The notes: a model not told the origin generated them from the sequence alone. Positions 24,446 to 36,505 are shown, counted from the stretch's first letter. The stretch: DNA of 64,000 bases from Brachynemurus nebulosus (GCA_035578155.1 JAPWDM010000046.1:2139472-2203471), one strand, 5' to 3'. Translations and numbers: made by a program.

Positions 24446-24885
24446 TTATATCATAACATAATCTTCAATTTCTTGTTTACTTAAAAATTCAATAAAAAAA
24501 AAAAAAATTCTTCATTACATTAGCTTAGAAAATCTGTTTAATTTACATTTTTTAACATGGGATAGAACCATGCTAATTATAATGCAATAAATGAGAAACA
24601 AAACTCTATACATGTATGTGTGTTATATCACATATATGTGAATAGTTTTCACTTGTTCTCACAAAATTCTTTAATAAAAAAGTGAAATATTTTTATACTT
24701 AATAAAGAACTGAGATATAAATATAAATTACTTATTAGACTAACAAAGAAAGAATAAAAGTGAAAATTTACATTTTCTCGAAAAATACTTAAAATAGAAA
24801 GAAAATTATAAGAATATTTTCTTCATAATTTTTTTTTTCCTTTTCAACGATGTAAAAATTGAACTGCCTTATGATAGGATCGAAT
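24446..24885. other. No gene seen
   Basis: AT-rich spacer. Confidence 0.5.
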
Positions 24886-24888
24886 GAT

Positions 24889-25026
24889 AAAAAATGGCCA
24901 GAAAACCTACTTCTGGGCATCCGACGTGTCTGGCTAACGAACTTAGCCAAGTCAATTCAGAATCCAGTCCGCACACAAAATTTCATAAGCGTTAGACGTT
25001 TCGTTCGAGAGTTATCGTGGGAACAC

Positions 25027-25121
<95 letters not shown>

Positions 25122-25255
25122 TAAATTTTAGTGAATATCATTTTCGTATTCTAGGGACCTCAAAACAGATTTCTGCCATAGTCCCGGACTCAGATTGCGT
25201 CATGACACCTATTGTAATAGCTGAATTTCGAGTTTTCGAAATTCGCTAAAAAGTA
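24889..25255 (+). repeat. TA-centred dispersed unit, complete copy
   Basis: The left half (GGGCATCCGACGTGTCTGG ... TTTCGTTCGAGAGTTATCG) ends at (TA)n at 25031-25117. The right half begins AAATTTTAGTGAATATCATT. No insertion splits this copy, so it serves as the empty-site form of 11575-13945. Confidence 0.85.
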
Positions 25256-26040
25256 TGTTCATTTTTTTTTAATTTTTAAAAATTACTGTACGCCTGCTTG
25301 TATTAGAATAAAGATAAACATTTTAAAATACATTTAACAATACTACTGACTTTCGATGTAAAAATGGGAGAAGTTGGAGGAAAAGTAATGTGGGAATCCC
25401 GAAAAGGCACTAGCTGGAAACTAACTCAATACATGTACAGAATTTCAGCCCTCTAGGTTTCCCTAGAGAGACTCTAGACGTGTTAGAAAAAAAGCAAAAA
25501 AATCAAGGAAATATTGGCGTAAAAATCGTGGGGGGTAAGGGTTAAAAGTTGATGCCTCCAAAAAGCAGTGGCTAGCTATTAAACTTAACCTGTATGCAAA
25601 ATTTCAGCCCTCTATGTTTATTTGGGGAGATTTTGATCCGAACGAAACTGTTTAAAAACAAGAAAAATCATGTTCTTTTTGATATAAAAATGGTGAGGTA
25701 AGGGTTAAAAGTTGAGACCCCCAGAAGGCATCTCCTTGATACTAACTCAATCCTAATGCAAAATTTCATCCCTCTAGGTTTATTTGGCTGGTGCGAGTGG
25801 TACAAACTTCGAAAACGTCGAAAAAGCATGAAATTGTAGCTTAAAAATGAGGGGGTGGGGGTAAAATATTAAAACCTTCAAAAAGCACAACCAAGGTATG
25901 AACCCTATCAACACACCAAATTTCAAGCCTCTACGTTAATTCTGGGGGGCTGGGGGGCGTGTTAGATCCAGCGAAAATCTTTTTTTCCGCTCTACTCCCT
26001 CCAAGTCATCCTAGGAAGCTGAATTTCGATATATTCTACT
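25256..26040 (+). repeat. Long non-coding repeat, copy C, partial
   Basis: Follows copy B from about its position 21715 onward and breaks off near 26030, before the GGTAGCGGG end. Confidence 0.82.
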
Positions 26041-26149
26041 CACTACGTTCGTACGCTCAACCTCGCTTTCGTGGGCAATCGACAATTTCCCGCATTTATT
26101 GCACAATATACTACTCTATAACGTTTAAATAAATAAAAACAAAAAATGC

Positions 26150-26216
26150 AATGCAGCCATTCTTTTGTTACGGACATGACATTTTCTCGCACTTTACACG
26201 CCGTCTCATAAGAAAA
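26150..26216 (+). repeat. Left arm of an inverted pair with 27930-27992
   Basis: CAGCCATTCTTTTGTTACGG and CATGACATTTTCTCGCAC are mirrored at 27930-27990 (GTCATGTCCGTAAC, AGAATGGCTG). The pair spans about 1.84 kb and could be the ends of one element. Confidence 0.6.
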
Positions 26217-26249
26217 AAAATAGAAGTTATTTTTTTCTTGTAAATTTTC

Positions 26250-26470
26250 AATACTAAGCAGATAGACAAATGTGTACACAATATTGTACTCAATATAAAA
26301 TACATAACATTATTAGTTTTAATGCTAGAGCTAATAGAATTTGAGTTACGGACGTGACAAAAAAGTACCTTTTTGTCGCGTCCGTACATATACCTAACAT
26401 TAAAACTAATAATGTTATGTATTTTATAATCAGTACAAATATTGTGTACATATTTGTCTACCTGCTTAGG
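26250..26470. repeat. About 220-bp palindrome
   Basis: The arms CAGATAGACAAATGTGTACAC and ACATAACATTATTAGTTTTA are mirrored right of a central hairpin (ACGGACGTGACAAAAA / TTTTTGTCGCGTCCGT) near 26347-26385. Confidence 0.82.
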
Positions 26471-26584
26471 TATTCTGGAAATTCAGCTATTACAGCAGCT
26501 CTTATGGTAAGACCTAAGTCCCGGACTATGGTAGAAATTTGTTTTGGAGCCTCTAGAACCCGAAGATCTACTTCACTAAAATTT

Positions 26585-26665
<81 letters not shown>

Positions 26666-26860
26666 ATACTATATATATATATATATAGTATATGATTTTG
26701 TGTGTGCACGATAACTCTCGAACGAAACGTTTAATGCTTATGAAATTTGGTATACGGGCTGGGAATCCGGATTGGCTCGGCTAAGTTCGTTAACCAGATA
26801 CGTCGGATGCCCAGAAGTAGTTTTTTTGGCCATTTTTCGCCATTTTTAGTGGTTTTTTTT
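26471..26860 (-). repeat. TA-centred dispersed unit, inverted copy
   Basis: In reverse complement this matches 24889-25255: right half at 26471-26589, (TA)n with two interruptions at 26590-26693, left half at 26694-26860 (CTCTCGAACGAAACG, GGATGCCCAGAAGTAG). It abuts the palindrome to its left. Confidence 0.83.
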
Positions 26861-26954
26861 TGGAAATTTAGCCAGAATTAAAAAAAATTTTTAATTTGTT
26901 TTCACACCATCGGAAAGAGCATAAAAAATTGCATAAGTTTTAAAACATTGTTCT

Positions 26955-27422
26955 AAAGTGTCCTGTAAACGATCAAATTGTTTGTCAAATTTTACGTGTT
27001 TGTCAATTATTTGATAGTATGCAGCTTTGTTTGACGCGTTTGTCAAACAATCTACGTGTTTGATGTGTTTGATGAAAATCTTGATTGATCAACTTGTTTG
27101 ACGTGTTTGACCAACAAGTTTGAAGGTGAGCGGCGGTGTTTGTTGTGTTTATCAAACAAGCTCTATTAAATTGCCCCGAAATGAATAGCAAATATGACAA
27201 AATTTTTGCAAATCTTTGTACGAGCAACCTTTTCCGTAATTTTCATTATTTATTCTGTTTGGCCAAGTTTTATCTAATAAAATTATTTGATGGGGATCAC
27301 TAGTGTGACACAAACTACGGGCAAGTTTGTCAAATTTGTTTGAGCTTTGGTTTGATCGTTTTAAGCTCTTGCTTGATGAAAACGTGAAGTTTGACAAACA
27401 AATTTGATCGTTTACAGGGCAC
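26955..27422. mobile_element. TIR element, superfamily uncertain
   Basis: The ends AAGTGTCCTGTAAACGATCA and TGATCGTTTACAGGGCACTT are inverse of each other, with homology running inward through TTTGTCAAA. TTAA at the right junction and TAAA at the left could be a decayed TTAA duplication (piggyBac-like). The inside is full of TTTGAC/GTTTGA words in both directions. No transposase. Confidence 0.62.
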
Positions 27423-27589
27423 TTAAGTGAACTAGCTTTTGAGAAAAACTAAGAAATTTGCTGAATTTTTTTACAATAAATGCTTTATCGTTTAAGCAAT
27501 TCTTTTCTAGATAAAACAAGTGCTAGTTAGTTATTCAATAATGTATGTATGTGTTATAATGACAATAGCTCTGTCTCATCAAAATTAGC

Positions 27590-27925
27590 CAGATTTTTTA
27601 AGAGTACGTTATGGAAAGGAAATTTTTGTACGAGGTCCTCCTTTAGAGAGAAAATATAATTTATATATATTTGCATACCTAGTTATGTAATGTATTAACA
27701 TATGAGATCCGTTACATTATATGAGATCCCTACATTATATGAGATCCGTTAGGGTCGTGAGGACCCAAAAAGCACCAAAAATTAACTACTGAACTGATTT
27801 TGAAAATTGTTTTCACTGTTAGAAAGCTAAACTCTTCTGAATGGGTCAGGTCTTAGATGAGATCCGCTAGTACCAAATGTTTGGAAATTCGCTATGTTAT
27901 GCAGATGCTGCGACAGGGGTATTTT
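27590..27925 (-). repeat. Inverse copy of the 60765-61145 family
   Basis: Contains, in reverse, the GGAGGACGTCATAC region of 61050, one diverged 120-bp satellite unit, and the CTGTCGCAGCATCTGCATA leader. Confidence 0.7.
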
Positions 27926-27992
27926 TCCTTATGAGAAAGCGTGTAATGTGCGTGAGAATGTCATGTCCGTAACTAGAATGGCTGTTATGTAT

Positions 27993-28560
27993 CAGTTTGA
28001 ATATTTTTAAGTAATTAATTTTACCTGTCAGTAGATAACAAGTCGGGAGCGAACTAATGTACGACCCTTTTTCAAGGTAAGATTAAAATCTGGCCGCGGG
28101 AGGGAACTAGTATGCGGGAGCGAACTGCAAAGGGTATGTTTCAAAAGAATGGAATGAATGTTTTTTTATTTTAACTTTATTTGGCCACCGATCTTTAGAT
28201 CATTCACAGCCATTACAATGTGTTAAATAAATCAGCATAAACATATAGTAGACGAGGTCACAAACATTCACAAAGGACAAAACTGACAGACATTTGCGCC
28301 ACGAGGGCTATCATGGCATTTACAAAAAACGTACACGAGAGGCCCCTGATTTGTAGGATTGTTAGCAAAGAAGTAAATTCAAGTTATATGCTGTATTTAA
28401 TATTTTTTCGAAAATTTGAATTATTCGATTCTCTTCAATGGAATTTTCGAAAATTATGCGGTTTGGTTCCTAGGTGGTCCTCTACCAATTTGATCGCAAT
28501 CGGAGCGATCGTGGGCGTTACCATAAAAACCCATTAAATTTCAATATCGTACTTACTAGT
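27993..28560. other. No gene seen
   Basis: A GC-richer spot at 28040-28130 repeats GGGAGCGAACT. The 74-codon ORF at 28313-28537 has no supporting feature. Confidence 0.45.
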
Positions 28561-28915
28561 TGTCCTACTTTGTTTAAATTTTAAGAGTGTTTAGGGGTTA
28601 GTTCATGTATGGTCTCCTATAAATTTCAATATCATCAATAAAACGTAAACGTAAAAACGTAAAATATAGATTTCGGGACTCAGAAAACGTTTCAAAATAA
28701 ACGGTTGGACGAATCTTAACCAAATTTTGCTCAGATATTATTGAGGGTCCGAAACGAAGATAAAAGTAAGATTAAAATGGTTTCCCAGGACCTTGGCGCC
28801 CCAAGAAGGACTTAAAGATGCTTCTAAAACTATACGGGTATAATAAATACTTTTATTTGAAACAAATTTTCATGAATTGTACGACGAAAATGTAATTTTA
28901 GGGTACATATTTGAT
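28561..28915 (+). repeat. Dispersed repeat, inverse of 57155-57500
   Basis: About 340 bp match 57155-57500 in reverse complement, including GAGTGTTTAGGGGTTAGT, GGTTGGACGAATCTTAACCA and CTTTTATTTGAA. The two copies are diverged by many small changes. Confidence 0.8.
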
Positions 28916-29558
28916 TGAAAACTTGAAAATTGTATGTTTTAAGGTATCTTTTGTTTCAAACACCACTTAAGTAATATGATGGGGCACGAAATTTGACAAG
29001 AAGCAGTATAAGCATAAAATCATATTAAAAATTGTATAAAGTACTTTTACGAGTGGGAGGAAGTTGTGTGGCACACTCCATTGGCAGCATATTTTTTTTA
29101 CAACGCCATTACGTATATTTATATACCAATTTTACATGTCTTTTAGTCATTTTAATTGATCAGATGTAAAATGTGACTAAATTTCATAACATAGGACACA
29201 CTATAAAGAGTATACAAAACAAGTATAGTGACAAGCACATATACAGTTCAATTGTCGGCTGACATTTTTAAAAAGTTAGCTAAGTACAGCTTCTTTTGCA
29301 CTTGCTTTTTGGCTTTGGAAAATTATTGATGTTTACTGCTGAAACTTTGACATTATAGCAAAATCATTAAACAGATTCTAATAACTCAATAAAGCAGTTT
29401 GCAAAAATAAAAACCAAAGAATCCACTTTTTCAAAATACACACCCTTGTTTAATTTAAAAAAAAAAAAGAAAAAAAAGAAAAAAACATTAAATAGGAACA
29501 ATATTATTCTATTAACTTGAAAATTGCGTGAAAACGCAAAATAAGAATTAAGAATATA
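28916..29558. other. No gene seen
   Basis: AT-rich spacer with an A-run near 29455-29490. Confidence 0.5.
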
Positions 29559-29560
29559 AT

Positions 29561-29914
29561 TTTTAATTTCAAATGTTATCGAGTGCCTGTGAAACATTAT
29601 TAATGTATATGGCGGACTTTTGTCCGTATTTTTAAACATACACCAATATTCATATGTTCACTTAATGTCCAGCTTTGGCTGATACTTGAACACTCGATGT
29701 ACCTTGGCAAATGGCCAATTCCTTATGTTAATTAAAATTCACATAGTGTTTGAAAAATTATCAAAACTGGATCGGCTGGGACTCGAACCCGGATCTCTTG
29801 GTTACTAGCCAAGCGCCTTACCAATTAGGCCACCGACCGTTCGTTCGAGTGCCATTCAAATTTTGATAATCAATTAAACACATTCTCTCTTTAATGCGAG
29901 ACGCAGTTACACTT
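29561..29914 (-). mobile_element. tRNA-headed SINE-like repeat, copy 1
   Basis: Read on the minus strand, a tRNA-like head (29839 to 29769) is followed by an about 200-bp body that includes TGGCCATTTGCCAAGGTACA and ends near 29561. The head keeps an A box (TGGCCTAATTGG) and a B box (GGTTCGAGTCC), the internal RNA polymerase III promoter. A second copy starts at 29917. Confidence 0.7.
29769..29839 (-). other. tRNA-Thr(AGT)-like head of the SINE
   Basis: A 71-nt cloverleaf can be drawn: D stem GCCT/AGGC, anticodon stem CTTGG/CCAAG with loop CTAGTAA (anticodon AGT), and a T stem with one mismatch. The acceptor stem has a C:C mismatch at pair 1 and a G:U at pair 3. Because a partial inverted copy lies at 30104-30150 and the body is repeated, I read it as a SINE head and not a working tRNA gene. 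Confidence 0.65.
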
Positions 29915-29916
29915 TT

Positions 29917-30180
29917 TTAATTTCAAATGTTATCGAGTGCCTGTGAAACATTATTAATGTATGGCGGACTTTTGTCCGTATTTTTAAACATACACCAATA
30001 TTCATATGTTCACTTAATGTTCAGCTTTGGCTGATACTTGAACACTCGATGTACTTTGGCAAATGGCCAATTCATTACGTTAATTAAAATTCACTAGTGT
30101 TTGAAACCAAGAGATCCGGGTTCAAGTCCCAGCCGATCCAGTTTTGATAATTTTTCAAATACTATGTGAATTTTAATTAA
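29917..30180. repeat. SINE-like copy 2, ending in an inverted fragment
   Basis: The body of copy 1 is repeated at 29917-30103. At 30104 it switches into an inverted piece of the tRNA head and body (CCAAGAGATCCGGGTTCAAG ... CTATGTGAATTTTAATT), making a hairpin around the switch. Confidence 0.75.
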
Positions 30181-30189
30181 TATAATTTT

Positions 30190-30930
30190 TGTCTATAATC
30201 TAGTACATATTTTTTAAATATTATAAATTATAACTGATCATCCTAATCGTCTGCGTTACGCTATGTCAACATTCTTACAAATTCTAATAAAGGATTTTCT
30301 TTAGATCAATCAGTATTTGATTTCTTACTCTCAATCAGTAAATATACCTTAAGAAACCCAAATAAGCCTTTCATTTTTAAACTCTTTTATAAACTTCTCA
30401 GAATTGTGATTAAAATAACAAAATTTAATTACTTTTTCAAAAGTAGAACATTAATAACACTTATTTGTCATCATTTTATTTATTTAAATCTATCATCAAA
30501 TACCTAACATTATTTGATAAATGACTAAATGTAAGTTTTCTATAGGAACCTATACACTAATTTGGCAGTATCTCTATATTTATTTTTCCCTTGTTATACG
30601 CTTTTGCCTTCGCAGCTGGAAATTATGACTATGATTTATTCCGTAATCATTTTTTATATTCCAGCCCACTATCACAATCAAATAACAATACAGTATAGTC
30701 TCAAAGTTTTAAGAACACATGGCGCGGTCGGTAAGAGTGCGCAATCCTGTTTTCTCGTAATAAGAACGAAATTTATAACCAACTTTAATCGTGTTTTGAA
30801 GTGTTCGGGTATTTGTAATTGCTCACCAAAAAACGTTGGTTTACGACATAATCCCAGTATTCTAGATTTAAAATTTTTAGTATGCTTTGACATTATTTTC
30901 CTCAAATTTGAAGGTGGTAAACTACGGTTT
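30190..30930. other. No gene seen
   Basis: AT-rich region. The 187-codon frame starting at 30562 runs across the SINE and its repeat tail, so it is not a gene. Confidence 0.5.
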
Positions 30931-30942
30931 ATATCGAAACAA

Positions 30943-30947
<5 letters not shown>

Positions 30948-30976
<29 letters not shown>

Positions 30977-31313
30977 CGTTTAACGTCCGTTTTCCGGACA
31001 ATTCAGTCCATAACAGACGCCACCCACATCATTATTTTGTATATTTTTTTATTTATTCATTACATTATATTTGTTACATTATACATACATTTATGATGTG
31101 GGTGGAGGAGAAGGAAAGTGGGTGAGAGCTAGGATTTGGTGGGTATGCGTCTGCAGCCGTCTTCTTAAGGAACTATGCCGATATTCATCTGGAATTGTGA
31201 AGGGAAACTGCAGAAAACCTTCACGAGCATAGCCGGTCGTCGGATTCGAACCCTCGACCTACCAGTCGCAAGTGCCAGTTAGTGCTTAAGCACGCTCGGC
31301 CACTTCGCTGGTT
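30948..31313 (-). mobile_element. tRNA-headed SINE with target duplication
   Basis: About 365 bp on the minus strand. The head near 31311 has an A-box-like TGGCCGAGCG (31293-31302) and a perfect B box GGTTCGAATCC (31242-31252), resembling tRNA-Ser/Leu types. The body contains CTGCAGACGCATACCC, and the tail is (ATT)n at about 30948-30975. A direct repeat, TATCGAAACAAATTAA, flanks it at 30932-30947 and 31314-31329. Together these are the full hallmarks of a SINE insertion. Confidence 0.9.
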
Positions 31314-31332
31314 TATCGAAACAAATTAAACG

Positions 31333-31476
<144 letters not shown>

Positions 31477-31514
31477 CCTTGGCTAGTAAAGTTAGTCACG
31501 AACTAGCTTTGATC

Positions 31515-34500
31515 GGTCCTGTGAAGTTGGCACACCGAATGTGAGAACTTGAAATTTTTTCTAGAGTTCTGGCATCCTTATGAATAGTTCTAGAGTTCCC
31601 TATACATATTTTAAATAGTTCTGATGATTTAGTACCAAAAAATCAACTTTAAAAATTGGGTGTGCCAACTTCACGCAGCGCACCGAATCGGAAAAATCAA
31701 TTATTTTTTTAGAGTTCTGGCATCCTTATGAATAGTTCTAGAGTTCCCTATACATATTTTAAATGGTTCCGATGATTTAGTACCAAAATTTCAACTTTAA
31801 AATTAGGTGTGCTAACTTCAGGCAGCGCACCGAATCGTAAAAATCAATAATTTTTTTAGGGTTCCGGCTACCTTATAAATAGTTCTAGAGTTCCCTATAC
31901 ATATTTTAAATAGTTCTAATGATTTAGTACCAAAAAATCAACTTTAATATTAGGTGTGCCAACTTCACGCAGCGCACCGAATCGTAAAAATCAATTATTT
32001 TTTTAGAGTTCTGGCATCCTTATAAATAGTTCTAGAGTTCCCTATACATATTTTAAATAGTTCCGATGATTTAGTACCAAAAAATCAACTTTTAAAAATT
32101 GGGTGTGCCAACTTCACGCAGCGCACCGAATCGTAACAATCAATTATTTTTTTAGAGTTCTGGTATCCTTATGAATAGTTCTAGAGTTTCCTATACACAT
32201 TTTAAATAGTTCCGATGATTTACTACCAAAAAATCAACTTTTAAAAATTGGGTGTGCCAACTTCACGCAGCGCACCGAATCGTAACAATCAATTATTTTT
32301 TTAGAGTTCTGGCATCCTTATGAATAGTTCTAGAGTTTCCTATCATTTTAAATAGTTTCGATGATTTACTACCAAAAAATCAACTTTTAAAAATTGGGTG
32401 TGCCAACTTCACGCAGCGCACCGAATCGTACAAATCAATTATTTTTTTAGAGTTCTGGCATTCTTATGAATAGTTCTAGAGTTCCCTATACACATTTTAA
32501 ATAGTTCCGATGATTTAGTACCAAAAAATCAACTTTTAAAAATTGGGTGTGCTAACTTCACGCAGCGCACCGAATCGTAAAAATCAATTATTTTTTTAGA
32601 GTTCTGGCATCCTTATGAATAGTTCTAGAGTTCCCTATACACATTTTAAATAGTTCCGATGATTTAGTACCAAAAAATCAACTTTAAAAAATTAGGTGCG
32701 CCAACTTCACGCAGCGCTCCGAATCGTAAAAATCAATTATTTTGTTAGAGTTCTGGCATCCTTATGGATAGTTCTAATGCTTTCTATCAAAAATATCAAT
32801 AGTTCTGGTAATTATGAGTATATAATCGAGTTTTAAAAATCAAATATCTAACAATGAAATTTGATATGAAATATTTTTTTCCAAATTCCAGTTTGTTTGA
32901 TGAAGGTTCTGAATAGTGCTCCAAGAGGTCTACAGAAAAATGTTATGGCACCTTCGTGTAAAATAATTACATTGAATTTAAGGCTATTTTTAACTATAAC
33001 TTTTTTTAGAGAACTTTCAAAAAAATCAATTATTTTTTTAGAGTTCTGGCATCCTTATGAATAGTTCTAGAGTTCCCAATACATATTTTAAATAGTTCTG
33101 ATGATTAAGTATCAAAAAATCAGTTTCAAAAATTGGGTGTGCCAACTTCATGCAGCGCACCGAATCATAAAAATCAATTATTTTTTTAGAGTTCTAGCAT
33201 CCTTATGAATAGTTCTAGTGTTTCCTATACATATTTTAAATAGTTCCGATGATTAAGTACCAAAAATTTAATTTCAGCTAGCTAGCTTAATAATAGTCCT
33301 AGAGTTCTCTACCAAAAATATCAATAGTTCTGGTTCTTTGGAGTATAAAATCGGTTTTTGAAAATCAAATATATGACAATGAAATTTTATGTGAAATTTT
33401 TTTCCAAGTTCTGTTTGGTCTAATAAGAGTTCTGAATGATGCTCCAAGAGTTCTACAGAAAAACGGTATGACGCTTGAGTATAAAATAGGCAATTACTTT
33501 GAAAGTTAGCGAAATTCTTAACAATCAAAAGTTAACGGTTCTGACAAGTTGGCACACCGAGTGTCAGAACATTCAAATTTTTTTAGAGTTCTGGCATCCT
33601 TATAATTAGTTTTAGAGTTCCCTACATACATTTTAAATAGTTCCGATGATTAATGCCAGAAAAACTCATTTTTTAATTAAGTTTACTTCTAACATACAAA
33701 TATTGATTGTTGTAGTTCAGATAATTCCAACTAAACAATTGGTTTTGGAAATTCTGATATCCATTTTTATGTGGATATCCTTTTTTACAGGTCTGCAGAA
33801 AAGTCATATGACTTTCCTGTAAAATAATTACTTTTTAAAATAACGCTATTTTTAAATAAATAAATGTTTTTTTGAAGCGTTTTTCTGTAGCACTATTGGA
33901 GCATCATTCAGAACTCTCATCACACCAATCAGAACTTAGAAAAAAATTTTATATAAAATTTAATTTTAATACACATGTAAGTTTATTTTTTGGTACTTAA
34001 TCATTGGAACTATTTGAAATATTTATAGAAACTCTAGAACTATTCATAAGGATGCCAGAACTCTAAAAAAATAATTGATTTTTACGATTCGGTGCGCCGC
34101 GTAAAGTTGGCACACCCAATTTTTAAATTTGTTTTTTTGGTACTAAATCGCCGGAACTATTTAAAATATGTATAGGGAACTCTAGAACTATTTATAAGGA
34201 TACCAGAACTCTAAAAAAATAATTGATTTTTACGATTCGGTGCGCTGCGTGAAGTTGGCACACCTAATTTTAAAGTTAATTTTTTGGTACTAAATCATCG
34301 GAACTATTTAAAATATGTATAGGGAACTCTAGAACTATTCATAAGAATGCCAGAACTCTAAAAAAATAATTGATTTTTACGATTCGGTGCGCTGCGTGAA
34401 GTTGGCACACCTAATTTTTAAAGTTGTTTTTTTTGGTACTAAATCATCGGAACTATTTAAAATGTGTATAGGGAACTCTAGAACTATTCATGAGGATGCC

Positions 34501-34556
34501 AGAACTCTAAAAAAAATTTAAATTTCTCACATTCGGTGTGCCAACTTCACAGGACC
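31515..34556. mobile_element. Foldback-like element, tandem-repeat arms
   Basis: The ends GGTCCTGTGAAGTTGGCACA and TGTGCCAACTTCACAGGACC are perfect inverses, flanked by a perfect 9-bp duplication GCTTTGATC (31506-31514, 34557-34565). The left arm is about eight tandem copies of an about 148-bp unit (31560-32830) containing TTCTAGAGTTCCCTATACA and CAACTTCACGCAGCGCACCG. The right arm carries the same unit inverted (about 33890-34510). The middle (32830-33890) is diverged single-copy-like DNA with an internal terminus-like copy at 33537. No transposase. Tandem-repeat inverted arms and a 9-bp duplication match the description of Drosophila FB elements. Confidence 0.9.
31560..32830 (+). repeat. 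About 148-bp tandem repeats, left arm
   Basis: Eight units with starts near 31560, 31710, 31855, 32005, 32152, 32300, 32445 and 32595, plus a decayed ninth. Differences between units are few, mostly single bases. Confidence 0.9.
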
Positions 34557-35329
34557 GCTTTGATCACTTTAATTCGTGTCAGTACGCGTGGATGACTCCC
34601 ACAGAATGATTTTGTTGATAATAGGCAGTCGTGTAAGATGGCGCAGTACAAAGGCGTGTAAGACAAAGGCGCACGCATTCTTACACGACAGTTTCTTTTA
34701 TTATGTTTTTCTTTAACTTTTTTAAGAAATTCTATATAGAAAATTTTCGTACAACGTAGATTCGTATAAGCCAAGTTCCTACATCAAGTGTTTACGATTA
34801 CGAAAACTAACGATAATGAAAAGTAATTTTTTTTTCTACAATCTTAGCGGAAAGTAGGCTTTTGCGCTCTGTGAAGAGAGCGCAAAATATGTATTTGCCG
34901 AGGACTCTAGTTGCTGAGTGACAAAGTACTACTTTTCGCTTTAAAACGGAAAAGTAATACTTTGTCTCTCGCTCAACTTATATTTAATTTCGAATCGGGT
35001 AGGCATTGGTTATATTTTCTACTGCAACAAATAAACAAATTCTAAACTTCATATTATTTTTATTGTAATCAATTTTATTAAATTTCAAAATAACTACAAA
35101 ATATTAATTAAAAATAATGAACAACTACAATTAATAAATAACAAAAATTAAAAAAATCTTTACATATATGACGGAAATATGTAATAGTGACAACGATTTT
35201 CTCAAGTGCACCTCCAGATATTTCTGAAGCTGCAGAAATTATAACATTAAAGTAAATATTAACGTTCATTATTATTTTTCCAACTATCTTTTAAATAATA
35301 AATACATTTTATAAGATCGCAAAAAAAAT

Positions 35330-35462
35330 TTTGTGTGTAATTCGAGCACAAAATGACATTGCCACTCTCATGAGAATAACGCGCTCCGCCTGTCGGCGTC
35401 GCGCGTCAACGTTCTCAATCGAGAGGCAATGTACCATTTTGCGCTCTTAGTACACAAATAAC
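35330..35462. repeat. Imperfect hairpin, about 130 bp
   Basis: TTGTGTGTAATTCGAGCACAAAATGACATTGCC on the left pairs with the GGCAATGTACCATTTTGCGC ... ACACAAAT side, with a GC-rich loop (GCGCTCCGCCTGTCGGCGTC) in the centre. Confidence 0.75.
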
Positions 35463-35789
35463 TATTAAATATTCTATTGCTAATAAAATCAGTGGGACTA
35501 GTGGAGCCTAAAACTAATCAATTATAACCAATTTATAAAAAGTATTTCGATATCGATAATTCTCGATAACGAAAACTCCATTTTATAATAGTCGCATGTT
35601 TGGAATATCCACAACTTACTTCGCTTAAGCCTTCAAAAATTTCGTTTTTTTTTTTCGTTATGACGCATCGTTCACGAAGTATTTACGATCAAAAATGTAC
35701 GATTCCAAAAAGAAACGAAAATTAATTTTTTTTAAATGTGTTATTGCTGACCCAATCAGTCGGATTAATGGAGCCTAAATAAACTAGTT

Positions 35790-36070
35790 ATAATCAATTT
35801 ATGATTAATAATTCGATATCGATAAATTTCGATAAGTAGGTTTTAACAATCGCAAAACGTTTGAGTAGAAGAGCTATGCCAGTACGGCAGCACACTATGT
35901 CGTCAAACGTATGGGGTACCCTGACCCAAGCTGCACCCATATTTTTGACACGGTAGTGTACCATTGCATTAAGTACAGAACGGCGTGAAAAATGTGAACA
36001 CACCTTGGGCCAGGGTGTTCCCATACTTTTGACGACGTAGTGTACCGCCGTGCTGTCATAGATCTTCTAC
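35790..36070. repeat. Mobile module shared with 40.5, 48.4 and 56.7 kb
   Basis: The module pairs a GTGTACC(A/G)...CATTAAGTACAGAACGG core with CCCTGACCCAAG-type arms in both directions. The inverse copy at 56655-57160 also shares the flanking TTTCGATAAGTAGGTTTTAA block. Confidence 0.75.
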
Positions 36071-36505
36071 ACGCTTGGAATACCCATAAATTGCTTCACT
36101 TAAACCTTCAAAAATTTCGTTATTTTTTATCTACAATCCGCCGTTTACTTACGATCAAAGTTTAGAATAACGAAAAATATGGAGACGTTCTAACATAAGA
36201 AATTCACCTGTTACGTAGGTGCAAGATTGTTTAAATGTGAATTTCAAAGCTTTTTAATAAGCCATCTTACCGCCCTCAATGCGCCATTTTACACGACCGG
36301 TCGTGTAAGAGAGCGCGTTTCCCATTTTGTGAATATTTTTTAATAACTCGATCGGTATTGAGTTTATAACAAAAATCCTTTATCACTGCTTTAACTAATT
36401 AAGGTACTAACAAAGGTACTAGAATAAGTACAGTTTACTTCTATAACTTTTTCCGTTATTTGTTTATAGCCCCCTAAATGTCAAGTGCGCACTCTTACAC
36501 GACCC

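Larger units (their letters stand above)
34635..36505. mobile_element. Probable TIR element with CTTACACGAC ends
   Basis: GTCGTGTAAGATGGCGCA at the left is mirrored by TGCGCACTCTTACACGAC at 36486-36504, with further copies in both directions at 34655, 34680 and 36285-36320. Inside are a hairpin (35330-35462), a duplicated about 280-bp block (from 35480 and from 35745), and a GTACAGTACGG-type module. No coding frame. Confidence 0.55.

Noticed and set aside
29769..29839. Functional tRNA-Thr gene
   Set aside because: First acceptor pair mismatched, T stem mismatched, and the head is attached to a repeated body with an inverted partial copy nearby.
30562..31125. 187-codon frame
   Set aside because: It crosses the SINE, its ATT tail and target duplication; the minus-strand frame there has the same problem.
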